Shown in pieces: positions 9,784 to 18,552 of a stretch of 54,622 nt of DNA. Each line of letters begins with the position of its first letter. The stretch's first letter is position 1. Location of the stretch: NCBI GenBank assembly GCA_024639455.1, contig JAHEIH010000028.1:8749-63370 (forward strand), given 5' to 3'. The notes beneath the pieces were generated by a model. That model was not told the origin of the DNA and made no database searches. It saw only the letters and a program-made list of their open reading frames with translations. Origin of the DNA: Cellvibrionales bacterium. Its GTDB lineage: Bacteria; Pseudomonadota; Gammaproteobacteria; Pseudomonadales; JAHEIH01. Made by a program: the position numbers and the translations under genes.

Positions 9784-11012
9784 GCGCCAAACTGCCCACG
9801 ACTCACCTTCTCGCTCTGGCTTGGCGCAACCTGTGGCGCAACAGCGAGCGCAGTGTAGTGATGATCGGCGCACTGGCCATCGCCGTGGCGGCGATGCTGT
9901 TCCTTATTGCCATGATGCGCGGCCTGCTGAACGACATGTCGCAACAAAACCTGCGCGCGTTGCCCGGCGACCTGCAAATCCATCAGCCTGGCTATTTAGA
10001 CGACCCATCCATCGACTATCGCATGCCCTGGCCCAGTGGCGATTTACTGGCAGAACTAGATGGCGTTGGTGTTGCCCGCTGGAGCGGCCGCTTGAGTGTC
10101 GGCGCCATGGTAGCCAGCGAACGTGAGGCGCGCGGCATTCAATTGATCGGTTATGTACCCAGCCGCGAAGGCCAAAATAGCTTTAATGAGTGGCGCTTAA
10201 TCGACGGGGACTGGCCGAGCGATGACAGCAAGGGCGTGGTGGTTGGCGCCAGCTTGCTAGAAAAACTCGACACCCAGCTCGGTAAACGCATCGTGCTCAC
10301 CAGCCAAGGTGCCGACGGCGAGATTGCCGACATCGGCGCTCGCATCATCGGGGTCTACCGTGCCGAGATGGCGCAACTCGAAGAACGCTTGGTGTACATG
10401 GCGCTACCGGCGATGCAAAGCATGCTGCGCAGCCCAGATGACATACAACAAATCGCGATCTTTAGCCGCGACCCCTCGCGCCTGCTCGACGTGCAATCAC
10501 GCTTTCAGCAGCTTTTACCCAGCGCCGACATCCAACGCTGGGATCAACTCAACAGCTACTTAAGTGCCATGCTCGACAACATGGATGCCATCATTACCGT
10601 CTTGATCGTGGTGATGTTTATCACCTTAGCCTTTGGTCTGGTGAACACCTTGGTAATGGCTATTTTCGAGCGCGTAAAGGAAATCGGTCTGATGTTGGCA
10701 CTGGGCCTTAAACCGACGCAAATAGCGCTGATGATTTTAGCGGAAACATTGGTGTTATTACTGCTCGGCATCGCCATTGGCAACGCCGCGGCGGGACTCG
10801 CACTGTTGAGCCTTCGCGACGGCATCGACCTAAGCGCAATGGCCGAGGGCTTTGCCATGATTGGTGCAGCACCAAGCCTAACACCACAGTTTTTATGGCG
10901 CGATCTATGGATGTGCAATGGCATCGTCAGCGTGCTTGGGCTCGCCTGTAGCCTTCTGCCTGCCTGGCGCGCCGCCCACTACTCCCCAATTGAGGCCCTC
11001 TACCGTGACTAA
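9780..11012 (+). CDS. FtsX/MacB/LolCE-type ABC transporter permease 2
   Basis: The 410-residue second permease has the same layout: the start LLALAWRNLWRNSERSVVMI, one helix near 25-45, a periplasmic domain to about 265, and three C-terminal helices. The loop ERVKEIGLMLALGLKPTQIALM matches the LolC/LolE coupling region. It differs enough from permease 1 that the two probably form a heterodimer like LolC-LolE. Start and stop overlap both neighbours (ATGA at 9780; the GTG of the ATPase lies before its stop), which points to coupled translation. Confidence 0.9.
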   Translation: MSAKLPTTHLLALAWRNLWRNSERSVVMIGALAIAVAAMLFLIAMMRGLLNDMSQQNLRALPGDLQIHQPGYLDDPSIDYRMPWPSGDLLAELDGVGVARWSGRLSVGAMVASEREARGIQLIGYVPSREGQNSFNEWRLIDGDWPSDDSKGVVVGASLLEKLDTQLGKRIVLTSQGADGEIADIGARIIGVYRAEMAQLEERLVYMALPAMQSMLRSPDDIQQIAIFSRDPSRLLDVQSRFQQLLPSADIQRWDQLNSYLSAMLDNMDAIITVLIVVMFITLAFGLVNTLVMAIFERVKEIGLMLALGLKPTQIALMILAETLVLLLLGIAIGNAAAGLALLSLRDGIDLSAMAEGFAMIGAAPSLTPQFLWRDLWMCNGIVSVLGLACSLLPAWRAAHYSPIEALYRD

Positions 11013-11700
11013 CGCCGTTCACTGCCATCAGCTTTGCCGGAAATTTCACCAGGGCGGGCAAACCATCCACGGGCTCGACCACGTTGACTTCGACGTTGCC
11101 GCTGGCGAGTTTATTTGCTTGACCGGCCCCTCTGGCTCGGGCAAAACCACTTTACTCAATGCGATCGGTGGCCTGGACCGCCCCGACAGCGGCGACATTG
11201 CGGTGGGCGGCGTGTCGCTCAACACCCTCGATCAAGGCGCCTTAGCGGACCTGCGACTGGCACATATCGGCTTTGTGTTCCAGTCCTACAACCTGATACC
11301 GGTATTAAGCGCCCGTGAAAATATCGAATTCATCCTACTGATGCAGGGGGTCGACGCCACCGAGCGCCATCGCCTAGCCGACGATATGTTGCGCGAAGTC
11401 GGTCTGGAAGGCCTCGGCTCGCGCCGCCCCAGCGAACTGTCAGGCGGTCAACAGCAACGTGTAGCCGTAGCGCGCGCCATTGTGAGCCGCCCCACCCTAG
11501 TCCTCGCCGACGAACCTACCGCCAACTTAGACTCCCACACCGCCGAGCAGTTGATGGCACTCTTCGCCGAACTCAACCTGCGCCACGGTACCACCTTTAT
11601 CGTCGCCAGCCACGACCCTAGAGTACAGCACTTCGCCCGCCGCCTCATCCGCATGCAGGATGGCAAAATTATCGAGGACCACCCCCTTGCGCACGACTAG
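11005..11700 (+). CDS. LolD/MacB-type ABC transporter ATP-binding protein
   Basis: The 231-residue ATPase starts at a GTG (11005) that overlaps the upstream stop codon by 8 bases. The longer reading frame to 10918 would lie inside the permease gene. Walker A is GPSGSGKTT, the Q-loop region is FVFQSYNLIPVLSARENI, the signature motif is LSGGQQQR, Walker B is LVLADEPTANLD, and the switch histidine is in VASHDPR. This is the typical subgroup that powers FtsX-type permeases (LolD, MacB, FtsE). It should couple ATP hydrolysis to the two permeases just upstream. Confidence 0.95.
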   Translation: MTNAVHCHQLCRKFHQGGQTIHGLDHVDFDVAAGEFICLTGPSGSGKTTLLNAIGGLDRPDSGDIAVGGVSLNTLDQGALADLRLAHIGFVFQSYNLIPVLSARENIEFILLMQGVDATERHRLADDMLREVGLEGLGSRRPSELSGGQQQRVAVARAIVSRPTLVLADEPTANLDSHTAEQLMALFAELNLRHGTTFIVASHDPRVQHFARRLIRMQDGKIIEDHPLAHD

Positions 11701-12721
11701 CGCGTGGTTATTACTACTTTTAGCTGCGCCTTGCTGGGCCGAGCTGACTTTGGGCGGCCACCTAAAAGCGCTCGGCCAGCATTCGCTGCAGTCAAGTCAG
11801 CACAACACCAGTGGCGAAGGCCGACTCAACCTCGCACTCAACCGTGACAGTTGGTCCGTTCAGGTTCAAGGCCTCGGCCAACAGTGTAGCGACCAACATC
11901 AATGCCGCGATTGGCGCGTTGATCGCGCCAACCTGCACTGGCAGCGCGGGCAATTTCAAGTGACCGTTGGGCGCCACGCCATCAGCTGGGGCAACGGGCT
12001 GATTTTCAACCCGGCCGACGTCTTTAACCCCTTTAACCCACTCGCCATTGATACCGAATACAAACCTGGCGATGACATGCTGCACGCCCAGTATGGGCTC
12101 GATAACGGTGATGATATCCAAGTCCTGTGGGTCGAGCATGGCGACCGTCATTCAAGCGCGCTGAAATACCACCGCTTTGCCGGCAACTGGGAGTGGGATG
12201 GGCTGCTATCACAACACAGGGGGGAAGGCATGCTCTCTATCGGTGCTAGCCGCCCACTAGGCGACTGGCTTTGGCGCGGTGAGTGGGTGCAGCAGCGCAG
12301 CGAGAGTGGCCTTCGTGCCAACCATGTCGTCGCCAACATACAACGCTTTTTCGATGTCGCGGGTCAACCGGCGGGACTCACCCTGGAGTGGTTTCACAAC
12401 GGCTGGGGTATCGATCACCAAAGCTCACCCGAGCAACGCATTGAACTGCTAGCCAGACTATCGCGAGGCGAATTATTCACCCCCGGCAAAAACTATCTAG
12501 CGCTATCGCTTAACCGGCAAATGCACCCGCTTTGGCAAATGGGTGTCACCCACATCAGCGAGGCGAATAATGACAGCCATATCAGCCAAGTTTTTTCTAA
12601 CGTCGACCTCTCTGAAGAAGTACAATTGCGCATCGCTGTTGCACTGCCATGGCGAAATAGCCGCCTTCTAGATCTGCCCGCTGAGCGCTATCTGTTGGCA
12701 CAACTCGCTTGGTATTTCTAG
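11660..12721 (+). CDS. Predicted outer-membrane beta-barrel protein of the LolA-like/ABC operon
   Basis: The 353-residue protein has a signal peptide ending at about residue 27 (LLLLLAAPCWA, then ELTLGG). The mature part alternates polar and hydrophobic residues and ends in LAQLAWYF, the terminal aromatic signature of Bam-inserted barrels. A stretch with GRHAISWGNG and FNPADVFNPFNP resembles porin-like proteins annotated only as hypothetical. The ATG at 11660 overlaps the ATPase gene by 41 bases; a TTG start about 10 codons later is possible. It is probably the outer-membrane end or recipient of the transport system. Function is otherwise unknown. Confidence 0.72.
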   Translation: MAKLSRTTPLRTTSAWLLLLLAAPCWAELTLGGHLKALGQHSLQSSQHNTSGEGRLNLALNRDSWSVQVQGLGQQCSDQHQCRDWRVDRANLHWQRGQFQVTVGRHAISWGNGLIFNPADVFNPFNPLAIDTEYKPGDDMLHAQYGLDNGDDIQVLWVEHGDRHSSALKYHRFAGNWEWDGLLSQHRGEGMLSIGASRPLGDWLWRGEWVQQRSESGLRANHVVANIQRFFDVAGQPAGLTLEWFHNGWGIDHQSSPEQRIELLARLSRGELFTPGKNYLALSLNRQMHPLWQMGVTHISEANNDSHISQVFSNVDLSEEVQLRIAVALPWRNSRLLDLPAERYLLAQLAWYF

Positions 12722-12733
12722 GCCACTCGCCAT

Positions 12734-13651
12734 ATGAATATATTGTTGTACTGCCTGACCGTATTGATCTGGGGCTCCACCTGGATCGCCATTAACTACC
12801 AATATGGTATTGTTCCAGTTGAGCTTTCCATTGCTTATCGTTTCGGCCTAGCCTCGCTAGTACTTTTTGTCATTTGCTGGTTGGCGGGCAAACCATTGCG
12901 CTTCAATGCCCAGCAACATCTGCGCTTCATCATGCTGGCATGCTGCATTTTTGGGATTAACTATCTGTGTATTTACAGTGGCCAAAAGCACCTTAACTCG
13001 GCACTGGTATCTATCATTTTCTCGACGATAGTGATGATGAATATCGCCCACAGCCGGATTTTCTTTGGTACACCCATCACGCTTAGCACGGTGATTGGTG
13101 CCGGTATTGGCAGCATCGGGATAGTGGTCTTGTTCTGGCCGACCATCGCTGACACCCATTGGGGTGATAAAGCCGCCTTCGCCATTATTATTTGCTTACT
13201 AGGCTCGATGATTGCCTCGTGGGGCAATATGATCTCCATAGGCAACCAGCTGCGAGGCCTTCCCGTGTTGCAAACCAATGCCTGGGGCATGGGTTACGGC
13301 GCTTTAATCATGCTCGGCTTGGCGCTTTTCAATGGCCACGAGATCGTCTTTGATACATCGACGCCCTACCTGGCCTCGCTGTTTTACTTGGCCATATTTG
13401 GCAGTGTCATCGCCTTTGGCGCCTACTTTGCCTTGCTAACGCGTCTCGGTACCGCTAAGGCGTCTTACGCCAGCATTTTATTCCCGGGCATTGCGGTGGT
13501 CATATCTACCTGGGTAGAAGATTTTCACTGGTCGGCCTACACGGTAAGTGGTTTCAGCCTTATTATGCTGGGCAATATTATTTTGATTACTCACTGGCCT
13601 TGGTTGTTGACCCAATTAGGCTGGCAACGAACCGAGATCCAAGCACGCTAG
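12734..13651 (+). CDS. EamA/DMT-superfamily permease
   Basis: This is a 305-residue integral membrane protein with ten predicted helices in two EamA repeats, beginning ILLYCLTVLIWGSTWIAINY, the usual WGSTW motif of the family. A second repeat is visible from about residue 150. Members export amino acids, nucleosides or other metabolites, but the substrate cannot be read from sequence. It starts 12 bases after the beta-barrel gene and ends 9 bases before cnoX, so it may be cotranscribed with both. Confidence 0.88.
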   Translation: MNILLYCLTVLIWGSTWIAINYQYGIVPVELSIAYRFGLASLVLFVICWLAGKPLRFNAQQHLRFIMLACCIFGINYLCIYSGQKHLNSALVSIIFSTIVMMNIAHSRIFFGTPITLSTVIGAGIGSIGIVVLFWPTIADTHWGDKAAFAIIICLLGSMIASWGNMISIGNQLRGLPVLQTNAWGMGYGALIMLGLALFNGHEIVFDTSTPYLASLFYLAIFGSVIAFGAYFALLTRLGTAKASYASILFPGIAVVISTWVEDFHWSAYTVSGFSLIMLGNIILITHWPWLLTQLGWQRTEIQAR

Positions 13652-13660
13652 GGAGCACGC

Positions 13661-14524
13661 ATGTCACACGCCTCACCCCAAATCATCGATGTCACCTTCG
13701 AAAATGCTCAGGCCACACTGATCGATGAATCGATGCAACGCCCGGTTGTGGTCGATTTCTGGGCTGATTGGTGTGCGCCCTGTAAGCAACTGATGCCGAT
13801 CTTGGAAAAATTGGCAATGGAATACAACGGCGCCTTCCTACTTGCCAAGGTGAATGCCGATGAAATGCAGGGCATAAGCCAACAATTTGGCGTTCGAAGT
13901 TTACCCACGGTTATGGTTATTCAAAATGGCCAACCGGTGGATGGTTTTACCGGCGCCCAAACCGAGGGTTTTATTCGCGAAATGTTGGACAAAGTGCTGC
14001 CCAAACCTGAAGACGAGATGTTGGCCCGCGCCCAGCAATTGATGGCGACCGAGCAGTTCAACGAGGCCTTGGCGGTATTGCGCGACGCCCGACAAGCGGC
14101 ACCTAGCCGCAGCGACATAGCCATCCTCACGGCGCATTGCTGCGCCGAATTAAATAAGACCGACGAAGCGACGGCCCTCTTAGCCGATGTTCCAATGGTC
14201 GACCAAGACAGCCACTATCAGCAGGTCAAAGCACTGATCGAACTAAAGCGCGAAGCCGCTGATACGCCAGAAATTCGCTCGCTGCAGGAACAACTCGCCG
14301 CACAACCGGACGACCAACACCTGCAGTACCAATTGGCCGTGCAATTCAGCCAAGTCGGCCGCGAAGCAGAGGCGCTTAGCCTGCTGTACGACATTCTAAA
14401 AATAGATAGAGAGTTTGCGGATAACGGCGCGCGACGGACCTACTTGGATATATTGAAGGCCCTTGGCAACAAAGACCCATTGGCCATCGAATTCCAACGC
14501 AAACTCTATTCGCTGCTTTACTAA
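13661..14524 (+). CDS. cnoX: CnoX/YbbN-type thioredoxin-TPR co-chaperone with a CAPC active site
   Basis: The 287-residue protein joins a thioredoxin domain (1-110) to a C-terminal TPR-like region (about 120-287), the YbbN/CnoX arrangement. The active site is WADWCAPCK, with C38 and C41 in a CxxC. E. coli CnoX lacks the redox CxxC and acts as a holdase for GroEL and DnaK, whereas homologues with CxxC also act as reductases. This version is therefore likely redox-active. GGGAG lies before the ATG. It is 9 bases from the EamA gene and 6 from the RarD-like gene. Confidence 0.9.
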   Translation: MSHASPQIIDVTFENAQATLIDESMQRPVVVDFWADWCAPCKQLMPILEKLAMEYNGAFLLAKVNADEMQGISQQFGVRSLPTVMVIQNGQPVDGFTGAQTEGFIREMLDKVLPKPEDEMLARAQQLMATEQFNEALAVLRDARQAAPSRSDIAILTAHCCAELNKTDEATALLADVPMVDQDSHYQQVKALIELKREAADTPEIRSLQEQLAAQPDDQHLQYQLAVQFSQVGREAEALSLLYDILKIDREFADNGARRTYLDILKALGNKDPLAIEFQRKLYSLLY

Positions 14525-14530
14525 GCCCAC

Positions 14531-15424
14531 ATGGCGAGCAACGACCAACACAACCCCGAATACAGACTAGGTATGAGCCTAGCGCTGTTCGCTTACATTT
14601 GGTGGGGGTTCGCCCCCATCTTTTGGCACCAGCTTTACCACGTCGACGCGCTGCACGCGGTCGTTAACCGCATGCTGTGGTCTGGCCCCACCCTTTTGTT
14701 GGTGGTTCTGCTAGGGGGCAAATGGCCGCTGATACGACGCGCCGCCAGCCAGCCTAACATCCTAGCGATGCTGTTATTGTCTGGTCTGGTGGTCACGTTT
14801 AACTGGGGTGTTTATGTATGGGGCGTGCTGCAGGGCAACATCAAAGAAGTCAGCCTGGGCTACTACTTACTTCCTTTGTTCAATGTGCTTATGGGTTTCG
14901 TCGCCTTTAAGGAGCGTCCCAACCCAGCGCAGTGGATGGCGATCTCTGTCGCGTCTATTGGCATTGTCGTCATGCTCGCTAAACAGGGCTACTTTCCTTG
15001 GTTGGCGATAGCGATCGCGGCCAGTTTTTGTATCTACGGCGCGCTGCGCAAAATTACCCCGGTTGACGCCACCGCCGGCAACACTATTGAATCCCTGCTG
15101 TTAGTCCCGCTAGCCATCGGCTGGATGCTAATTAACCAAAGCAGTGCCAGTTTGGGCCAATTCGATACACGCACCGACATCTTTTTAGTGCTATCTGGGG
15201 CCTTTACCGTTATTCCGTTGATCTGCTATATAGGCGCAACTCAACGGGTAACGCTGACCAGTATGAGCCTGATCTTTTACATTGGCCCCAGTATGCAGAT
15301 GCTGCTGGCGCTTTTTATCTACGGAGAAAGCGTCAGCACTGATGAATGGATCGCTTTTTCCTGTATCGCCATCGCCCTGGTCATTCACACCGTGGACCTG
15401 TTACGAAAACTTCGCAGCAAATAA
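14531..15424 (+). CDS. rarD: RarD-family EamA permease
   Basis: The 297-residue membrane protein begins with RLGMSLALFAYIWWGFAPIF and carries the RarD features HAVVNRMLWSG and NWGVYVWGVLQGN, then about ten helices. RarD proteins are drug/metabolite-superfamily permeases; the name comes from a chloramphenicol-sensitivity annotation and the true substrate is unsettled. It differs clearly from the EamA permease two genes upstream. It follows cnoX by 6 bases. Confidence 0.9.
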   Translation: MASNDQHNPEYRLGMSLALFAYIWWGFAPIFWHQLYHVDALHAVVNRMLWSGPTLLLVVLLGGKWPLIRRAASQPNILAMLLLSGLVVTFNWGVYVWGVLQGNIKEVSLGYYLLPLFNVLMGFVAFKERPNPAQWMAISVASIGIVVMLAKQGYFPWLAIAIAASFCIYGALRKITPVDATAGNTIESLLLVPLAIGWMLINQSSASLGQFDTRTDIFLVLSGAFTVIPLICYIGATQRVTLTSMSLIFYIGPSMQMLLALFIYGESVSTDEWIAFSCIAIALVIHTVDLLRKLRSK

Positions 15425-15564
15425 CGAGCAATTATTGATCAACTAGGGTAAGATGCGCGCCTTTCGTGGCAAGATTTAGTTCCAGTGCGGGGTGCACCGG
15501 TCGTTCGGGTGAACAGCTAAGCGATGCCATATTCTTTGCACGCTCACTGAGGTACCCCCCCCTG

Positions 15565-17352
15565 ATGGAAACCCCCACTTTCGAGGCTCTCGCGCTCGAC
15601 GCACGTCTATTGCAAGCTATTGATGCCCTAGGCTACGAAAAACCTTCGCCGATTCAAGCGGCTTGTATTCCCCCCATGCTAAAAGGTCGTGACCTGCTTG
15701 GCCAAGCGCAAACAGGCACCGGCAAAACCGCGGCCTTTGCTCTGCCAAGCCTTAGCATGATCGATCTTTCGCTGAAAGAACCGCAGCTGTTGGTACTAAC
15801 CCCAACCCGTGAACTGGCCATCCAAGTGGCCGAAGCCTTCCAGGCCTACGCCAAGTTCCTGCCTGGCTTCCATGTTCTGCCTATCTACGGCGGCCAAAGT
15901 TTCGACACCCAATTCCGCGGCCTGAAACGTGGCCCCCAAGTGATTGTCGGCACGCCTGGTCGCGTCATGGATCACATGCGTCGCAAGAGTCTGGTACTCG
16001 ATTCGCTGCGCTGCTTAGTGCTGGATGAAGCCGATGAAATGCTGCGCATGGGCTTTATCGACGACGTGGAGTGGGTATTGGAACAAACCCCTGACGAACA
16101 CCAAACCGCGTTGTTCTCTGCCACCATGCCCAAACAAATTCGATCGGTCGCAGAGCGCTACCTAAACAACCCAGAAGTGGTCAAAATAGAGTCGAAAACA
16201 ACGACTGCCACAACGATTCGACAGCGCTACTGGAATGTCAGTGGCATGCACAAATTGGATGCCCTGACGCGCATTCTTGAAATCGAAGAATTCGAAGCCG
16301 TCCTCATTTTCGTGCGCACTAAAACCGCTACCGTCGAACTGTCCGAGAAGCTTCAAGCGCGTGGTTACGCGGCCGAAGCCCTTCACGGCGACATGTCTCA
16401 GCAAATGCGCGAACGCGCGGTTGATCGCCTCAAGGCTGGCAAACTAGATATCGTGATCGGTACCGATGTTGTAGCGCGCGGGCTCGACGTGGAGCGTATT
16501 TCACACGTTGTGAACTTTGACATTCCCTACGACACGGAATCCTACGTACACCGCATTGGCCGCACCGGTCGCGCAGGCCGCAACGGCGACGCCATTTTGT
16601 TTGTCGCACCGCGCGAGCGCCGCATGCTGAATGCCATTGAGCGCGCCACCGGCCAACCCATCGAAGCGATGGATATGCCCACCGTGGGCGACATCAACGA
16701 CAAACGCGTTGAGCGCTTTAAGCAGAAGATTGTCGACACCCTTGCTAGCGAGGATCTCGACCTGTTCTACAAAATTTTGAAAGACCTGCAAATGGAGCAC
16801 GATGTTCAGCCTATCAATATTGCGGCGGCACTGGCTCACTTGAACACGGGTAGCTCTCCTTTACTGTTAAACGAAAAGGAACAGCGTCCTCGCCGCGAGC
16901 GTGAAGAGCGTGGCGAACTTGGCGAACGTGGCGAACGCAGTGGACGTCGCATGCGCGACAAAGACGATGACGGCAGCAATCAGGAAGAATTCGACAGCGA
17001 GCGCTTCCGGGTTGAAGTCGGCCGTCGCGATGGTGTGAAACCTGGCAACTTGGTGGGCGCTATCGCCAACGAGGCCGGCATTTCTAGCCGTTTCATTGGC
17101 AGCATCGATATTTTCGATGAATATTGCACTGTCGACCTGCCCTCTGGTATGCCCAAAGAAGTACTCGACACCTTGCAGCGCGCCGTTGTATGTAATAAAC
17201 CCCTAGCTATGACCAAAGTCGGCAAAGGCGGCAAGGTTGGCGGCCCGCCGCGCAACAAAAAGAAAGGCACCTCGGCTAATCGCAAGGCGGCTCGTGCCAA
17301 CAAACCGCGCGATGGTTTTGCCCCGAAACGCGAGCGCAAGGTAAAAAAATAG
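15565..17352 (+). CDS. deaD: DEAD-box ATP-dependent RNA helicase DeaD/CsdA
   Basis: The chosen ATG at 15565 gives 595 residues beginning METPTFEALALD; a longer in-frame start adds 33 residues without family likeness. Motif I is AQTGTGKT (48-55), motif II DEAD follows LRCLVLDEADEMLRMGF, motif III is SATMP, and motif VI is HRIGRTGRAGR. A DbpA-type RNA-binding domain lies at about 480-560. Between core and this domain is an Arg/Glu-rich stretch encoded by tandem 9-base repeats (16909-16935). DeaD helps 50S assembly and mRNA unwinding, especially in the cold. A 140-base untranslated leader precedes it. Confidence 0.95.
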   Translation: METPTFEALALDARLLQAIDALGYEKPSPIQAACIPPMLKGRDLLGQAQTGTGKTAAFALPSLSMIDLSLKEPQLLVLTPTRELAIQVAEAFQAYAKFLPGFHVLPIYGGQSFDTQFRGLKRGPQVIVGTPGRVMDHMRRKSLVLDSLRCLVLDEADEMLRMGFIDDVEWVLEQTPDEHQTALFSATMPKQIRSVAERYLNNPEVVKIESKTTTATTIRQRYWNVSGMHKLDALTRILEIEEFEAVLIFVRTKTATVELSEKLQARGYAAEALHGDMSQQMRERAVDRLKAGKLDIVIGTDVVARGLDVERISHVVNFDIPYDTESYVHRIGRTGRAGRNGDAILFVAPRERRMLNAIERATGQPIEAMDMPTVGDINDKRVERFKQKIVDTLASEDLDLFYKILKDLQMEHDVQPINIAAALAHLNTGSSPLLLNEKEQRPRREREERGELGERGERSGRRMRDKDDDGSNQEEFDSERFRVEVGRRDGVKPGNLVGAIANEAGISSRFIGSIDIFDEYCTVDLPSGMPKEVLDTLQRAVVCNKPLAMTKVGKGGKVGGPPRNKKKGTSANRKAARANKPRDGFAPKRERKVKK

Positions 17353-17404
17353 CGAAGCAGTAGGAGCCATCTATACTTAGCTGAGAAATCAACAAGGAAT
17401 AAAA

Positions 17405-18538
17405 ATGGATATTAAAGATCTGTTGAAAATCTTAGCTTACAAAGATGGCTCCGATCTCTATCTCTCGACGGGCGCGCCACCGTGCGCCAAATTTCAAGGC
17501 ACCCTAAAACCGCTCGACAAAGTCCCTTATCAGCCCGGCGACATTGAAAAGATCGCGCGCAGCCTAATGGATGAAGAGCAAAATAAAGCCTTTGAACACG
17601 ACCTGGAGATGAACCTGGCGGTTTCGCTACCCAACATTGGTCGATTCCGCATCAACATTTTCAAACAGCGCAACGAATGCTCTATTGTGGCGCGCAATAT
17701 CAAAACTGAAATTCCCAAATTTGACGACCTCGGACTGCCGGAAGTACTCAAAGATGTCATTATGGCTAAGCGCGGTTTAGTACTGTTCGTCGGTGGCACA
17801 GGGTCGGGTAAATCAACATCGCTAGCTGCGCTTATTGACCACCGCAACAGTAACAGTGGCGGCCACATCATCACCATCGAAGATCCCGTTGAATACGTTC
17901 ACAAGCACAAAAAAAGCATTATTAACCAACGCGAAGTTGGGGTGGACACACGCAGCTTTCACAACGCGCTGAAAAACACCCTTCGCCAAGCGCCCGATGT
18001 GATTTTGATCGGGGAGATTCGCGACCGCGAAACTATGGAACACGCCATGGCCTTCGCCGAAACAGGCCACTTGGCCATTTCAACGCTACACGCCAATAAC
18101 GCCAACCAGGCGCTGGATCGTATCATCAACTTTTTCCCCGAGGAACGCCGCCACCAATTGCTACTCGACTTAGGCCTCAACCTACGCGCCTTTGTGTCGC
18201 AGCGGTTGATCCCCACTACCGACGGCAAACGTTGCGCAGCCATCGAAATTTTACTCGGCACACCCAGTGTGCAAGAGCTTATTTGGCGTGGCGAAATCGA
18301 AGGGATTAAGGAAATTATGCAGAAATCTCGTGAGCTGGGGATGCAAACATTCGATCAGGCCTTGATCAATTTGTATAAAGAGGGAAGAATAACCCTAGAC
18401 GAGGCGTTGAAAAACGCCGATTCAGCAAACAACGTCCGCTTGCAGATCAAGTTGGATAGCAACACCGCGGGTGGCTCAGAATCCGAGATGTCGCTGCAAC
18501 TAGATCCCATCAAAAATGATGAAGATGACGAAGATTAG
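17405..18538 (+). CDS. pilU: Type IV pilus retraction ATPase PilU
   Basis: The 377-residue protein has the PilT/PilU two-domain layout: an N-terminal PAS-like domain (1-110), then a RecA-like ATPase with Walker A GGTGSGKST, the Asp box and LIGEIRD, and the HAMAFAETGHL and STLHANNANQALDRIINFFPEERR motifs. The latter sequence and the extended acidic C-terminus favour PilU over PilT. PilU assists PilT in pilus retraction and twitching. No pilT lies beside it, unlike the common pilT-pilU pair. AAGGA stands 6 bases before the ATG. A c-di-GMP signalling gene follows by 14 bases. Confidence 0.92.
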   Translation: MDIKDLLKILAYKDGSDLYLSTGAPPCAKFQGTLKPLDKVPYQPGDIEKIARSLMDEEQNKAFEHDLEMNLAVSLPNIGRFRINIFKQRNECSIVARNIKTEIPKFDDLGLPEVLKDVIMAKRGLVLFVGGTGSGKSTSLAALIDHRNSNSGGHIITIEDPVEYVHKHKKSIINQREVGVDTRSFHNALKNTLRQAPDVILIGEIRDRETMEHAMAFAETGHLAISTLHANNANQALDRIINFFPEERRHQLLLDLGLNLRAFVSQRLIPTTDGKRCAAIEILLGTPSVQELIWRGEIEGIKEIMQKSRELGMQTFDQALINLYKEGRITLDEALKNADSANNVRLQIKLDSNTAGGSESEMSLQLDPIKNDEDDED

Positions 18539-18552
18539 GCCACCCAATAGCC

